Shown one piece after another: positions 7,110-16,105 of a stretch of DNA of 64,000 nucleotides. Below the pieces are notes generated by a model, which was not told where the DNA came from, searched no databases, and worked only from the letters and a program-made list of their open reading frames with translations. The position numbers and the translations under genes were made by a program. Positions within the stretch are counted from its first letter, which is position 1. Every line of letters starts with the position of its first letter. The DNA is from Gillisella vitis (GTDB lineage Bacteria > Pseudomonadota > Alphaproteobacteria > Rhizobiales > Rhizobiaceae), in NCBI RefSeq assembly GCF_014204625.1, contig NZ_JACHLU010000015.1, positions 1 through 64,000 of the forward strand, in the 5' to 3' direction.

Positions 7110-7117
7110 CAGGATGC

Positions 7118-7678
7118 GTGGTGAAGCAGTCAGAACGCGAAGATGAGTGGGCAAAATGGATGCGTGCTGCCATAGCAGGCGATAGCGGCGCCTATCATCG
7201 TTTCCTGGTGTCAGTCACACCGCATTTGCGCGCTATGGCAAAACGACGCTGTGATCAGTTTGGCGCGCCAAAGGGCGATGCCGAGGATGTGGTTCAGGAA
7301 GTGCTTTTGGCCATTCACCTCAAGCGCGGCACATGGGATCCAAAGCGGCCGATTGGCCCGTGGTTGACGGTGATCGTGCGCAACAAGCTGATTGATAGTT
7401 TGCGCAAGCGCGGTCGCCACGTGCATGTGCCGATCGACGATGTGATTGCAACGCTGGAAGCGGACGAGCAAACTGATGCGACTGAGCGAATGGATACGGA
7501 GACCCTGCTGGAACGGTTGAAAGACCCGCAGCGCGATATTGTCCGCTCCATCTCTTTGAATGGTGCGGGCATAAAGGAAACGGCAGAGCGGCTGATGATG
7601 AGCGAGGGCGCTGTGCGCGTGGCGCTCCACAGAGCATTAAAAGCTCTGGCGATGATGTATCGGAGTGAAGCGAAATGA
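7118..7678 (+). CDS. sigF: ECF RNA polymerase sigma factor, SigF type
   Basis: 186 residues with sigma region 2 (about 25-95, GDAEDVVQEVLLAIHLKR and GPWLTVIVRNKLID) and region 4 helix-turn-helix (about 130-182, IKETAERLMMSEGAVRVALHRALKAL). The start is GTG at 7118 or GTG at 7121; the second is better spaced from AGGA at 7111. It overlaps the next gene by four bases (ATGA). In Caulobacter the orthologous SigF is released by its membrane anti-sigma NrsF under heavy-metal stress and drives a DUF2282-DUF692-DUF2063-DoxX operon; the divergent buf operon and the matching promoters here argue for the same circuit. Confidence 0.9.
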   Translation: MVKQSEREDEWAKWMRAAIAGDSGAYHRFLVSVTPHLRAMAKRRCDQFGAPKGDAEDVVQEVLLAIHLKRGTWDPKRPIGPWLTVIVRNKLIDSLRKRGRHVHVPIDDVIATLEADEQTDATERMDTETLLERLKDPQRDIVRSISLNGAGIKETAERLMMSEGAVRVALHRALKALAMMYRSEAK

Positions 7679-8310
7679 AGACAGATGATCTGATCAGCCT
7701 TTTGGCGCAGGATGCCCCGGTGCGTTTTTCCTTGAGCAAGCGGCTGGCGTGGGCGTTGGCGGTCGGCGTTGTGGTGTCTGGTGTTTTGTTGCTCTCCACT
7801 GTGGGTTTGCGGCATAATCTGGAAAGCGCTGTTGAAACGATGCGGGTGGCGTTCAAAATCGTTGAAACCTTTCTTCTGGCGCTGACAGCAAGCTGCCTGG
7901 TGTTTCGCATTGGCAAGCCCGATCTCGGCCTTCGTCCTTTGGCGCTTTGCTTGCTGATGCCGCTGTTCTTGCTGGTGGTGGCGGTTGCAACGGAACTGAC
8001 CGTGCTGCCCCAGCAACTCTGGACTCCAAGCCTGATTGGCTCTCATGCGGCATTTTGCGTGTTTTTCATTCCGGTTTTGTCGATTGTTCCGCTGCTTGGC
8101 TTTTTGAAAGCCTTGCAAAGCGGTGCCCCTGAAAATCCCGGCCTGGCGGGGGCGGCAGCGGGCCTTGCCGCAGGCGGCATTGCGGCTGCCCTTTATGCCT
8201 GGCATTGCCCGGACGACAGCCCGCTGTTTTTGGCCACATGGTATGGCCTTGCGATTTTACTGGTGACAGCCGTTGGCTTTGTCGCGGGTCGAAAAATGCT
8301 CCGTTGGTAA
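7675..8310 (+). CDS. nrsF: NrsF family (DUF1109) membrane anti-sigma factor
   Basis: 211 residues with six predicted membrane segments (about 23-45, 62-78, 87-107, 122-143, 157-177, 187-206) and a short cytoplasmic N-terminus that would hold the sigma factor. Cysteines at 74, 92, 128 and 178; C128 and C178 are 50 residues apart, the same spacing as the cysteine pair that, as I recall, is needed for metal response in Caulobacter NrsF. Translationally coupled to sigF. Senses metal or thiol stress at the inner membrane and frees SigF (established for the family, inferred here). A bidirectional terminator follows. Confidence 0.88.
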   Translation: MKTDDLISLLAQDAPVRFSLSKRLAWALAVGVVVSGVLLLSTVGLRHNLESAVETMRVAFKIVETFLLALTASCLVFRIGKPDLGLRPLALCLLMPLFLLVVAVATELTVLPQQLWTPSLIGSHAAFCVFFIPVLSIVPLLGFLKALQSGAPENPGLAGAAAGLAAGGIAAALYAWHCPDDSPLFLATWYGLAILLVTAVGFVAGRKMLRW

Positions 8311-8312
8311 CG

Positions 8313-8349
8313 AAAAAGCCCGCCTGTTTTGCAACAGGCGGGCTTTTTT
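8313..8349. terminator. Bidirectional terminator between nrsF and the clpP-like gene
   Basis: Stem of about 16 bp (A5-GCCCGCCTGTT with AACAGGCGGGC-T6, 8313-8349) with A and T runs on opposite sides, so it can end transcription from both convergent genes. Confidence 0.9.
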
Positions 8350-8363
8350 AACGCTCTTCAGCT

Positions 8364-8948
8364 TCAGGCGATTTCAGTCTGGCTTTCAACAATGCGTGAT
8401 ACCAGACCGTACTCCTTGGCTTCTTCAGCAGAGAGCCAGTAATCGCGGTCGATGTCCTTGGCGATCTTGTCTTCTGACTGGCCGGTGGCCTTGGAGAAGA
8501 TCTTGATCAGGCGCTTGTTCATCTTGATGATTTCATTGGCCTGGATTTCAATATCCGATGCCATGCCGCGCGTGCCGCCCGAGGGTTGGTGCAGCAAAAA
8601 GCGGGTGTTGGGCAGGCAAAGGCGCTGCTCCTTGGGCACGGATACGTAGATCAAAGCACCAGCAGATGCGACCCAGCCGGTGCCAATGATCCACACCTTC
8701 GGCTTGATGAACTTGATCATGTCATGGATCGAATCGCCCGATTCGACATGGCCGCCGGGGGAATTCACATAGACGCGAATGTCCTCGTCGCTGGCGGCAG
8801 CCAGGGCCACCAATTGGGTGCAGACCTTTTGCGCCAGTTCCATGGTGATGCCACCATAGATGAAGATCGAACGCGACTTGAAAAGATTCGCTTCCGTTTC
8901 CTTGCCGAGAGGCAGTTCCTTGCTCTTGTCGTCGTCTTCTTCGTTCAT
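8364..8948 (-). CDS. clpP: ClpP-like ATP-dependent protease proteolytic subunit
   Basis: 194 residues of the ClpP serine peptidase family. The catalytic triad is present: Ser95 in WVASAG, His120 in LHQPSGG and Asp169 in DRDYWL; the oligomerisation loop [11 protein letters not shown] is at 61-71. Start at 8948 is supported by GAGGAA 8 bases upstream; an earlier in-frame ATG (9026) lacks a site. The N-terminus [13 protein letters not shown] is acidic and unlike the housekeeping ClpP, and no clpX or clpA is next to it, so this is probably one of the extra ClpP paralogues found in rhizobia. Monocistronic, convergent to nrsF. Confidence 0.9.
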   Translation of the reverse strand: MNEEDDDKSKELPLGKETEANLFKSRSIFIYGGITMELAQKVCTQLVALAAASDEDIRVYVNSPGGHVESGDSIHDMIKFIKPKVWIIGTGWVASAGALIYVSVPKEQRLCLPNTRFLLHQPSGGTRGMASDIEIQANEIIKMNKRLIKIFSKATGQSEDKIAKDIDRDYWLSAEEAKEYGLVSRIVESQTEIA

Positions 8949-9088
8949 TCGGCAATTCCTCACTTGCGTTTTGCTCACCCGCACATAGTGCGTCTCAAGG
9001 CTTAAAACAATGTGTGAAAAAGACAAGCTTCGATCCGCAAAATCAAGTGTTATACTCTTTGAGTTGCGAGATCAGGCAAATCCACAGC

Positions 9089-9119
9089 AAAACGGGTGCC
9101 GCACACGTGGGGCACCCGT
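9089..9119 (-). terminator. Terminator of the flagellin gene
   Basis: 9-bp perfect stem (9092-9100 with 9111-9119, ACGGGTGCC) followed by a short U run on the minus strand (9089-9092), 33 bases past the flagellin stop. Confidence 0.65.
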
Positions 9120-9151
9120 CAAAACCATGCATTGCATGATCGTTGTTATGC

Positions 9152-10105
9152 CTACATAAACAACTGGGTAATGCTGCGCTGCTGGCTGTTGGCAATATTG
9201 AGGCCAATGGTTTGCAGCTCGGTCTGAACTTTTTGCGATGACAGCTTTGTGGCTTCTTCTTCCATATCGGCATCCGTCAGGCGGCCGATGCTGATGGTGT
9301 TCACATCCTGCAAATCTTTCAGAAAATCAGTGCTGGCCGAAATCCGGCTCTGGGTTGCGCCAATCTCTGCACCGGCATTGGTGAGGCCGTAAAGCATGGT
9401 GCTGGTTGCGGCAATCATGCCATCAATCTCATCATTGGTGGTGTCGTTCGAGAGGGCAATTTCCTTGGCGGTGGCAGCGGGTGGGGTCTGTGACCCCGCG
9501 TTCAGCAGATAATAATCATTGGCGGTGCCATTGGTTGAAATACTGGTGTAGGTGCGGGTCAAAATACCATCATTGGCATCGTTCTGGCTTGTCAGCACGC
9601 TTTTGGCCGTGTCAAAATTGGTCACGTTGACGGCAAGGTTGCCGCTGCTGTCGGTGCCAACGGAAGAGACCATCGATGTGACTTTCGGTGTCTCTGATGC
9701 GCCAAGCTTGAGCCAGTTTTCGCCATTGAAGCTAGATGAGTCGGCAATGGTGGTGAGCTGAGATTTCAGCTGGGTAATTTCCGAATTGATCGCGTCTTTA
9801 TTGGCACCAACCGCCTTGGATAGAATCAGCTTTGATTGAATGTCTGAGACAATGCTGGTGGCCTGTTCCACGCCCAGGGCTGCTGTGTCTGCGATGGCCG
9901 CCGACATGCCGGTGGCATCCTCTGCGCTGGACAGCGAGAGATTGTCAGATTTCATCGTGGTGGCAATGGACCAGTACGCCGCGTTATCGGCGGCATCATC
10001 AACCTTTTTGCCGGTCGCAACGCGGACCTGTGTGCTCTCATAGGCTTTGGATGTGCCCGTTAGCAGAGAGAGAGCCGAACTTGATGTTGCATTTACGGAG
10101 GCCAT
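9152..10105 (-). CDS. Flagellin
   Basis: 317 residues. Conserved N-terminal D0/D1 region (MASVNATSSSALSLLTGTSKAYESTQVRVATGKKVDDAADNAAYWSIA) and C-terminal D1/D0 region (about 245-317, LTDADMEEEATKLSSQKVQTELQTIGLNIANSQQRSITQLF) with a variable, Thr/Ser/Asn-rich middle. Builds the flagellar filament outside the cell after export by the flagellar type III system. The start at 10105 matches other rhizobial flagellins; upstream in-frame starts give a non-conserved extension. No other flagellar gene is near, so this is a lone flagellin like FlaD of Agrobacterium, expected to be a minor or specialised filament subunit. Confidence 0.93.
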   Translation of the reverse strand: MASVNATSSSALSLLTGTSKAYESTQVRVATGKKVDDAADNAAYWSIATTMKSDNLSLSSAEDATGMSAAIADTAALGVEQATSIVSDIQSKLILSKAVGANKDAINSEITQLKSQLTTIADSSSFNGENWLKLGASETPKVTSMVSSVGTDSSGNLAVNVTNFDTAKSVLTSQNDANDGILTRTYTSISTNGTANDYYLLNAGSQTPPAATAKEIALSNDTTNDEIDGMIAATSTMLYGLTNAGAEIGATQSRISASTDFLKDLQDVNTISIGRLTDADMEEEATKLSSQKVQTELQTIGLNIANSQQRSITQLFM

Positions 10106-10304
10106 GCTGATTTCCATCCACGGTACGATACACAATACAGACCCGCCGCCGGACCCGGTCATTCATCATGCTGATTGCGTCTTGAGGGACGCAGGAACAT
10201 TCATGTAAGTTATCTATAATGTACTGACTATTGCAACCATCTTTATAGAAATGCTAACATTTTAATGATCTGCAAAAAAGCTTTTGTTCGCACAGGTCTT
10301 GTGC

Positions 10305-10565
10305 CTAATCGGCCGTGGACAGGCGCCGCATGGTAAATTCAATGCGGTCGTCTTCCAGCCGTCTCCAGCTTTCAACCTCGGTCCAATAGGCCGCACGCGG
10401 AAAAGCATCAAACCATTCGCGGGCTTTCTGGCGCGCCTCTTCGCGGTTCAAACAAAACGTCTCGCGGATAAAGGCGGGCTTGTGCGTGCCCTTTTGCCCT
10501 TGGCGATAGCGATCAATCTGACGTTTCAGCCCATCCAGTGGAGGGCGAGGAAGCTTTCCTGCCAT
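10305..10565 (-). CDS. Small conserved hypothetical protein
   Basis: 86 residues, basic and rich in aromatic residues (REEARQKAREWFDAFPRAAYWTEVESWR), no signal peptide or membrane segment. The pattern of a short Arg-rich N-terminus and a helical REEAR-KA-EWF segment suggests a soluble helical protein. AGGA lies about 10 bases before the ATG at 10565. It stands alone between flagellin and hemF. I do not recognise a function. Confidence 0.6.
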   Translation of the reverse strand: MAGKLPRPPLDGLKRQIDRYRQGQKGTHKPAFIRETFCLNREEARQKAREWFDAFPRAAYWTEVESWRRLEDDRIEFTMRRLSTAD

Positions 10566-10734
10566 GACAGTATATCCTGTTCCGCTCTGATGATAAAACA
10601 ACTCTCATCACATTTCCAGCACTTCATATTTGGGGGTTCTAAAACGAATTTGCCATTCTGGCGCATTACCGCCAGACCTGTTATTTCCTGAGCAAACACC
10701 ATCCAGGCGGATGATGACGACAGGGAGAAGACGC

Positions 10735-11649
10735 ATGGAACGTCCTGTTTTGCCCAAGGGCCTGCCAGAGAATATCGAGAGCAAGAAGGCGACAGCGCGG
10801 GCATGGTTCGAGAGCCTGCGTGACCAGATTTGTGCCTCTTTCGAAGCTTTGGAAGACGAATTGACCGGCCCACTCAGCGATCGGCAACCAGGGCGGTTTT
10901 CACCCAAGGACTGGCTGCGTGAGGAGGGCAAGGGCGGCGGTGGCCGCATGTCGATGATGCATGGCCGGGTGTTTGAGAAGGTGGGCGTGCACACCTCTAC
11001 AGTTTACGGTGAGTTCTCGCCAGAGTTTCGCAAGCAGATGCCCGGAGCCGAAGAAGACCCGAGCTTCTGGGCTTCTGGCATTTCGCTGATTGCCCATCCG
11101 TGCAATCCCAATGTGCCCGCCGTGCATATGAACACCCGCATGGTGGTCACCACCAGCCAATGGTTTGGCGGTGGGGCCGATCTGACGCCGGTGCTGGACC
11201 GCCGCCGCACGCAGGATGATGCTGACACCATCGCATTTCACGGTGCCATGCAGGCCGCCTGTGATGCCCATCCCGACGTGGCCGATTATGCCCGTTATAA
11301 AGCCTGGTGCGATGACTATTTCTTTTTGCCCCACCGCAATGAGGCGCGCGGCATTGGCGGCATTTTCTTCGACTGGCTGCATGCGGGCGAAAACATGGAT
11401 CGATGGGATGCCAATTTCGCGTTCGAGCAGGAGGTTGGCCGCCAGTTTCGGGATGTTTATCCGACTCTGGTGCGGCGCAATTTCAACACGCCCTGGACGG
11501 ATGCTGACCGTGAGGAGCAGTTGGTGCGGCGGGGCCGCTATGTTGAATTTAACCTGCTCTATGACCGTGGGACGATTTTTGGTCTGAAAACCGGCGGCAA
11601 TGTCGAATCAATCCTGTCATCCATGCCGCCATTGGTGCGCTTTCCCTGA
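10735..11649 (+). CDS. hemF: Oxygen-dependent coproporphyrinogen III oxidase
   Basis: 304 residues, full length for HemF. Converts coproporphyrinogen III to protoporphyrinogen IX with O2, in haem synthesis. Family motifs: [10 protein letters not shown] near residue 70, [15 protein letters not shown] (about 120-135), [10 protein letters not shown] (about 143-152) and [30 protein letters not shown] at the C-terminus. The start at 10735 has GGGAGAAG 5-6 bases upstream; an upstream in-frame start at 10630 adds 35 unconserved residues. Monocistronic. Cytoplasmic dimer by family knowledge. Confidence 0.96.
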   Translation: MERPVLPKGLPENIESKKATARAWFESLRDQICASFEALEDELTGPLSDRQPGRFSPKDWLREEGKGGGGRMSMMHGRVFEKVGVHTSTVYGEFSPEFRKQMPGAEEDPSFWASGISLIAHPCNPNVPAVHMNTRMVVTTSQWFGGGADLTPVLDRRRTQDDADTIAFHGAMQAACDAHPDVADYARYKAWCDDYFFLPHRNEARGIGGIFFDWLHAGENMDRWDANFAFEQEVGRQFRDVYPTLVRRNFNTPWTDADREEQLVRRGRYVEFNLLYDRGTIFGLKTGGNVESILSSMPPLVRFP

Positions 11650-11784
11650 GGAACTTGCCTCGATTGAGGACGTGTGCGAGCTAAAAACAGGGCATATTGA
11701 GGGGTGATTTTCGAAATGCGTCTGAAATTGACGGCGTTTAATTAAGGAAGCGCTGTTTTATCGGCCTGCATAAAAGATTTAACA

Positions 11785-11812
11785 TTGGTTTAATTCTCTT
11801 TCGTGTTACAAT
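11785..11812 (+). promoter_or_regulatory. Putative sigma-70 promoter
   Basis: TTGGTT (11785-11790), 16-base spacer, TACAAT (11807-11812), in an AT-rich stretch 30 bases before the small gene at 11842. The -10 box is strong and the -35 weak. Confidence 0.4.
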
Positions 11813-11841
11813 TAAAGCACAGATCAAGGAGGAGGATTGCA

Positions 11842-12114
11842 ATGGTTGCCCTGCATAGCATGACCATCCCCACACAACACGGCGGCGGAGCGAAATCGCT
11901 TGATACCGTTGAGTTGATCGATCGTATGGCGCATGATTTGAAAGCGTCCAGCGATGCTGATCTGCCCCACTGCTACTTTGTGGAGCAGGCAAAACTGCGG
12001 CTGGCGGGTGTTCACACCCGTGAACATGCCGCCAATGATGCCTCTAAAATGGTGAGCAAAAACGCAGTCAATGGACCCAGTTCCGTGTTTTACGCCTGGG
12101 CTATGCCTGAATAG
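11842..12114 (+). CDS. Small conserved hypothetical protein
   Basis: 90 residues, no signal peptide or membrane helix. The start is set by an excellent AAGGAGGAGG site 6 bases upstream. The middle (VELIDRMAHDLKASSDADLPHCYFVEQAKLRLAG) looks helical. The strong site and promoter argue that it is real and well expressed. No function recognised. Confidence 0.65.
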   Translation: MVALHSMTIPTQHGGGAKSLDTVELIDRMAHDLKASSDADLPHCYFVEQAKLRLAGVHTREHAANDASKMVSKNAVNGPSSVFYAWAMPE

Positions 12115-12216
12115 ATTTCAGAGTTTTTCAGGAAAAAGACGTGTTGCTGCTGCCGCCCTGAAAGCCGCGCCTGTTGAGGAGCGGGCGTGGTTTTCTGTGT
12201 GTTGAAGGAGATTTTC

Positions 12217-12408
12217 ATGAGATTGTTTGAGTGCTGCTCGCTTGTGCCCGGTTGCCAATGGCAGACCCGCTCAAAAGAGGCCGCAGAGGTTGTTCATCGT
12301 GCTGTGGAACACATGCGCACCGCCCATGGCGAGACGGTGCCGCGCGAACACATCGTCTATCATATCAAGGTGCGGATCACTGAACTGGAGGAGGCTGAAC
12401 TGGCGTAA
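12217..12408 (+). CDS. DUF1059 family small protein
   Basis: 63 residues of the DUF1059 type: MRLFECCSLVPGCQWQTRSKEAAEVVHRAVEHMRTAHG. Conserved Cys-Cys near the N-terminus, a PGC motif and a downstream His-x-x-x-H-type helix resemble a small metal-binding fold, but no metal is established. GAAGGAG lies 6 bases before the ATG; the longer reading from 12187 lacks a site. Its last 32 bases overlap the 3' end of cca on the other strand. Confidence 0.8.
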   Translation: MRLFECCSLVPGCQWQTRSKEAAEVVHRAVEHMRTAHGETVPREHIVYHIKVRITELEEAELA

Positions 12409-13663
12409 CGTTTTTCAGCTTGCCAACCAGCTTACCCAGCAGCGTGTCGCGGCTGAGGGTGAAATTGGCTTGCACCCATGTGGCTTCCAGCTCACTGAGC
12501 AGGCTTCCCACCTGTGGGCCTGCGGAGATTCCGTGTGCCATCACGTCGGTGCCATTGAGCGGAAATTCTGGTTTTACGAAGGATTCGGCCCGCTGCAACA
12601 GGCGTGAAAAGCGGCCGGTCTGGGCCATAGCCTCGGTATCGCCTTCGGCTTTGCTGCGGGCATTGGCCAGCGACAGGCGAAGCTGGGCCACAATGCCTGT
12701 TTTGCCATGGTGATAAACCAGCCGGTCCAGCGCCAGTTCGCTGAGGTCATCGGTGATTTTCGGCGCTTTGGCAAAATCCTGCAAAAACTGCGCCTCAGCC
12801 CGTGACAGTTTCAGGCGTGCGCTCAATGCTGTCATCCGTTCAGGGTCGTTTGGCACCATGGCTGCCAGCCGCAGAAGCGGCTCGGGCTGCCAGCCAAGGG
12901 CATTTTGTGTGGCGATCAGGCCGGGCAGGGCATCAATGCCCCATTTTTCGGTTTCCGGCACAATCGCAGTCAGCACACCGGCCTGACGCATCCACAGCAA
13001 AGCACGGCCCGGATCTCTGGCCGAGAGCAATTTCTTGATTTCGGCCCACACCCGCTCGGCAGAGAGCTGGCTCAAATGATCACGGGCTGCTGCACAGGCG
13101 CGAAGGCCATCGGCATCAGGCCGTCCGCGCCCATACCAGGCAAAAAACCGAAAGAAGCGCAGGATGCGCAAGTAATCCTCGGCAATGCGGCTTGGGGCAT
13201 CGCCGATAAAGCGAAGGGTGGCGGTTGCAATGTCATCCTTGCCGCCCACCAGATCAATGATCGTGCCGGATGGATCAGCATAGAGCGCATTGATGGTAAA
13301 ATCGCGCCGCTCCGCATCCTCCTGCCAATCGGTGCCGAAGGCGACGTCCGCGTGGCGGCCGTTGGTGGAAACGTCGCGGCGCAAGGTTGTGACTTCAAAG
13401 GGTTTGCCCCCAACCACCAATGTTACGGTGCCGTGGTCTATGCCGGTGGGCACGGCCTTGATGCCAACCTTATCGGCCCTTGCCATGACCTCGGTGGGCA
13501 ACAGCGTGGTGGCCAGATCAATATCGCCCACCGGCTCCCCCAGCAGGCTGTTGCGCACCGCACCACCCACCACGCGGGTCTCGGCCCCATCGGCATTCAG
13601 AAGGGCCAGAACGCGGGTGAGGGTCTCATCCTGAAACCAGGGCTGATCAGCAACGGAGATCAT
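12377..13663 (-). CDS. cca: CCA tRNA nucleotidyltransferase (poly A polymerase family)
   Basis: 428 residues. Adds or repairs the 3' CCA end of tRNAs. The nucleotidyltransferase head has RVVGGAVRN (about 30-38), the metal-binding DIDLAT (about 47-52) and RRDFTINALYAD (about 119-130); the neck region with EDYLRILRFFRFFAWYG (about 162-178) binds ATP/CTP. Third gene of a coupled set with the Nudix and DUF1285 genes (4-base overlaps), an arrangement common in Rhizobiales. Confidence 0.94.
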   Translation of the reverse strand: MISVADQPWFQDETLTRVLALLNADGAETRVVGGAVRNSLLGEPVGDIDLATTLLPTEVMARADKVGIKAVPTGIDHGTVTLVVGGKPFEVTTLRRDVSTNGRHADVAFGTDWQEDAERRDFTINALYADPSGTIIDLVGGKDDIATATLRFIGDAPSRIAEDYLRILRFFRFFAWYGRGRPDADGLRACAAARDHLSQLSAERVWAEIKKLLSARDPGRALLWMRQAGVLTAIVPETEKWGIDALPGLIATQNALGWQPEPLLRLAAMVPNDPERMTALSARLKLSRAEAQFLQDFAKAPKITDDLSELALDRLVYHHGKTGIVAQLRLSLANARSKAEGDTEAMAQTGRFSRLLQRAESFVKPEFPLNGTDVMAHGISAGPQVGSLLSELEATWVQANFTLSRDTLLGKLVGKLKNVTPVQPPPVQ

Positions 13664-14304
13664 CTGTAAAGCCTTTCATAAAGCGTGCGCAAGATACCGG
13701 CGGTAATGCCCCAGATATGGTGCTGCCCATAGGGTATCTCGTAAAAATGCCGATAGACGCCATCGCGGAACAGTTTGCTGCCGGTCTGGTGGTTGGCGGG
13801 GTCCATCAGAAAGGCCAGCGGCACATCAAAGACCTCTGCCACTTCATCCGGGTTGGGCGTCAGCGTAAAGCCAGAATGCACAATGGCCAGAATGGGCGTG
13901 ATGCGAAAGCCGGTTGCGGCGAGATAATGCGGCAGGCGACCAACGGTTTCCACAAAGCGCGGATCAAGGCCGATTTCCTCCTGCGCTTCGCGGATGGCGG
14001 CGGCCTCAGCACTTGTATCGTCTTCATCAATACCGCCGCCGGGAAACGAAATCTGGCCGGAATGCTTGCGCAATTTATCGGTCCGCCGCGTGAGGATAAC
14101 GCGGGGCGTATCCGCATCCCTGACCACAGACACCAGCACGGCGGCATCTTTTAGCCGCATGTCTTCCAGCAGGGGCAAAAGATCAGCATTCAGGGCATGG
14201 TCGCCATGATCGCGCCATGCATCAGCGAGGGGTGCACCGCGCTGGCGCAACGCGCGGTTTCGAAAATCATCAACTGAAAACACGGGCTGCATCAGATCGT
14301 TCAT
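13660..14304 (-). CDS. Nudix hydrolase, CoA pyrophosphatase type
   Basis: 214 residues. The Nudix box FPGGGIDEDDTSAEAAAIREAQEEIGL (about 90-116) is intact, preceded by LRKHSGQISFPGG, the extension typical of NudL/CoAse enzymes that cleave coenzyme A to 4'-phosphopantetheine and 3',5'-ADP. Overlaps DUF1285 and cca by 4 bases on each side, so the three are translated in a coupled way. Confidence 0.88.
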   Translation of the reverse strand: MNDLMQPVFSVDDFRNRALRQRGAPLADAWRDHGDHALNADLLPLLEDMRLKDAAVLVSVVRDADTPRVILTRRTDKLRKHSGQISFPGGGIDEDDTSAEAAAIREAQEEIGLDPRFVETVGRLPHYLAATGFRITPILAIVHSGFTLTPNPDEVAEVFDVPLAFLMDPANHQTGSKLFRDGVYRHFYEIPYGQHHIWGITAGILRTLYERLYR

Positions 14305-14918
14305 CGCTCGACAGTCTCCAAAAGTGCTGCTTCCATCACGGGGAAGGTTGCTCCGCCTGATCGGATGGCAAACATCTCTCGACCATCAATGTCCATAACG
14401 CTGCCTTGCGCCAGAAGATCATAGGTCACGGCACGCGACACCAGCGCCTGCAACCGGCCGCGCACCAAAAGATAGGGTTTGAGCTGTTCATTGTCATTGG
14501 TGAATGTCAGCGGATGCTCGGCATTGGCCTCGATCACATCCCCCACATTGGTGCGAAAACTCAGCACCGGCTCGCCCTGTCTGTCGCTCACGCTCATCTC
14601 GACGGCGATGAAATGGGCATCCGTGACGCGAATGCCGACTTTTTCCACAGGTGTGACGAGATAGGTGCGGCCGTCCTCGTCCTTGCGCAGCACGGTGGAA
14701 AACAGCCGCACCAAGGGCGCACGGCCAATGGGTGTGCCCATGTAAAACCATGTGCCATCGGCTTTGATGTCCATGTCAATATCGCCACAAAACGGCGGAT
14801 TCCATTGGTCCACCGGCGGCAGGCCAGCCTTGCCGCCAGCGGTCTGCTCGCTGGCGCGGGCAATCATCGCGGCAAGATCGGCAGCGCCTTCGCTGTTATT
14901 CTCTGTGTCACCTGCCAT
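14301..14918 (-). CDS. DUF1285 domain protein
   Basis: 205 residues from the ATG at 14918; a start at 14993 is possible but has no ribosome binding site. The core PPFCGDIDMDIKADGTWFYMGTPIGRAPLVRLFSTVLRKDEDGRTYLVTPVEKVGIRV is the DUF1285 signature. No catalytic motif is evident and the family function is unknown. First gene of the DUF1285-nudix-cca unit and divergent from the moxR operon. Confidence 0.85.
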   Translation of the reverse strand: MAGDTENNSEGAADLAAMIARASEQTAGGKAGLPPVDQWNPPFCGDIDMDIKADGTWFYMGTPIGRAPLVRLFSTVLRKDEDGRTYLVTPVEKVGIRVTDAHFIAVEMSVSDRQGEPVLSFRTNVGDVIEANAEHPLTFTNDNEQLKPYLLVRGRLQALVSRAVTYDLLAQGSVMDIDGREMFAIRSGGATFPVMEAALLETVER

Positions 14919-15076
14919 GTTTCTGTCCCGGTTTTCAACGTAATAGCTGTTAAACACGAGATAGTGGTTTGAAACGCGCTTGTCAGCCGCCATACGGGTA
15001 ATAAGTTAGAGAAAGATTGTGCCGCATTGCAGCGTGATCGATTCGAATTTCAGACCTTGAGCCAACGGAGAACGCC

Positions 15077-16090
15077 ATGGGCATGATCACCACCCCGGAT
15101 ACCGCGCTCGATGATAAGGCCATGATTGCCAGTGCCGAGAGGGCGCTGAGTGAGATTGCCGATGTGCGCCGGGAAGTCTCCAAGGTTATCTTCGGTCAGG
15201 AGCAGGTGGTGGAAAGCACGTTGCTGGCCATTCTCTCCGGCGGCCATGCGCTGCTGGTGGGGGTTCCCGGCCTTGCCAAGACCAAGCTGGTGACAACGCT
15301 GGGCACGGCATTGGGGCTGGATGCCAACCGCATCCAGTTTACGCCTGACCTGATGCCCTCGGATATTCTCGGCTCTGAAGTGATGGATCAGGATGAGCAT
15401 GGTCGCCGCTCGTTCCGCTTTGTCAAAGGCCCGGTGTTTGCGCAATTGCTGATGGCCGACGAAATCAACCGCGCCAGCCCCCGCACCCAATCGGCACTTT
15501 TGCAGTCGATGCAGGAATATCACATCACCATTGCTGGCCAGCGTTATGATCTGCCAGCCCCCTTCCACGTGCTGGCAACGCAAAATCCGCTGGAGCAGGA
15601 AGGCACCTATCCACTGCCCGAAGCCCAGCTTGACCGTTTTCTGTTGCAGGTGGATGTGGGCTACCCTGAGCTTGCAGCCGAGCGGCAGATTTTGCTCGAC
15701 ACCACCGGCATCATGGATAGCCATGCAAGTCCGGTGCTGGATGCGCAGCGGCTGCTGTCCATTCAACGGCTGATCCGGCAAATGCCAGTTTCGGAAAGCG
15801 TGGTGGATGCGATTTTGTCGCTGGTGCGCTCGGCACGGCCCGGACAAGGTCATGCAGAAACCGACAGGCATGTGGCATGGGGTCCGGGGCCACGCGCAGG
15901 CCAGGCCCTGATGCTGTGCGCCCGCGCTCGCGCGCTGTATGAGGGGCGGCTGGCACCGTCGATTGATGATGTCCACGCCCTGGCGGAGCCGGTGTTGCAG
16001 CACCGTATGGCGCTGACATTTGCCGCCCGCGCCGAAGGCATATCGATGCGCGATGTGATTGCGTCTCTTGTCAAAAACAGCAAACGATAA
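15077..16090 (+). CDS. MoxR family AAA+ ATPase
   Basis: 337 residues. Walker A region GGHALLVGVPGLAKTKLVTTL (about 55-75), Walker B LLMADEINRASPRTQSALLQ (about 129-148), sensor LATQNPLEQEGTYPLPEAQLDRF (about 171-193). MoxR ATPases act as chaperones for VWA-type partners and enzyme assembly; here the partner is the DUF58 protein encoded 15 bases downstream, the usual pairing. GGAGAA precedes the ATG. First gene of a five-gene operon ending with the GNAT gene at 22431. Confidence 0.93.
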   Translation: MGMITTPDTALDDKAMIASAERALSEIADVRREVSKVIFGQEQVVESTLLAILSGGHALLVGVPGLAKTKLVTTLGTALGLDANRIQFTPDLMPSDILGSEVMDQDEHGRRSFRFVKGPVFAQLLMADEINRASPRTQSALLQSMQEYHITIAGQRYDLPAPFHVLATQNPLEQEGTYPLPEAQLDRFLLQVDVGYPELAAERQILLDTTGIMDSHASPVLDAQRLLSIQRLIRQMPVSESVVDAILSLVRSARPGQGHAETDRHVAWGPGPRAGQALMLCARARALYEGRLAPSIDDVHALAEPVLQHRMALTFAARAEGISMRDVIASLVKNSKR

Positions 16091-16105
16091 GGGCACGGTG
16101 GTCGC

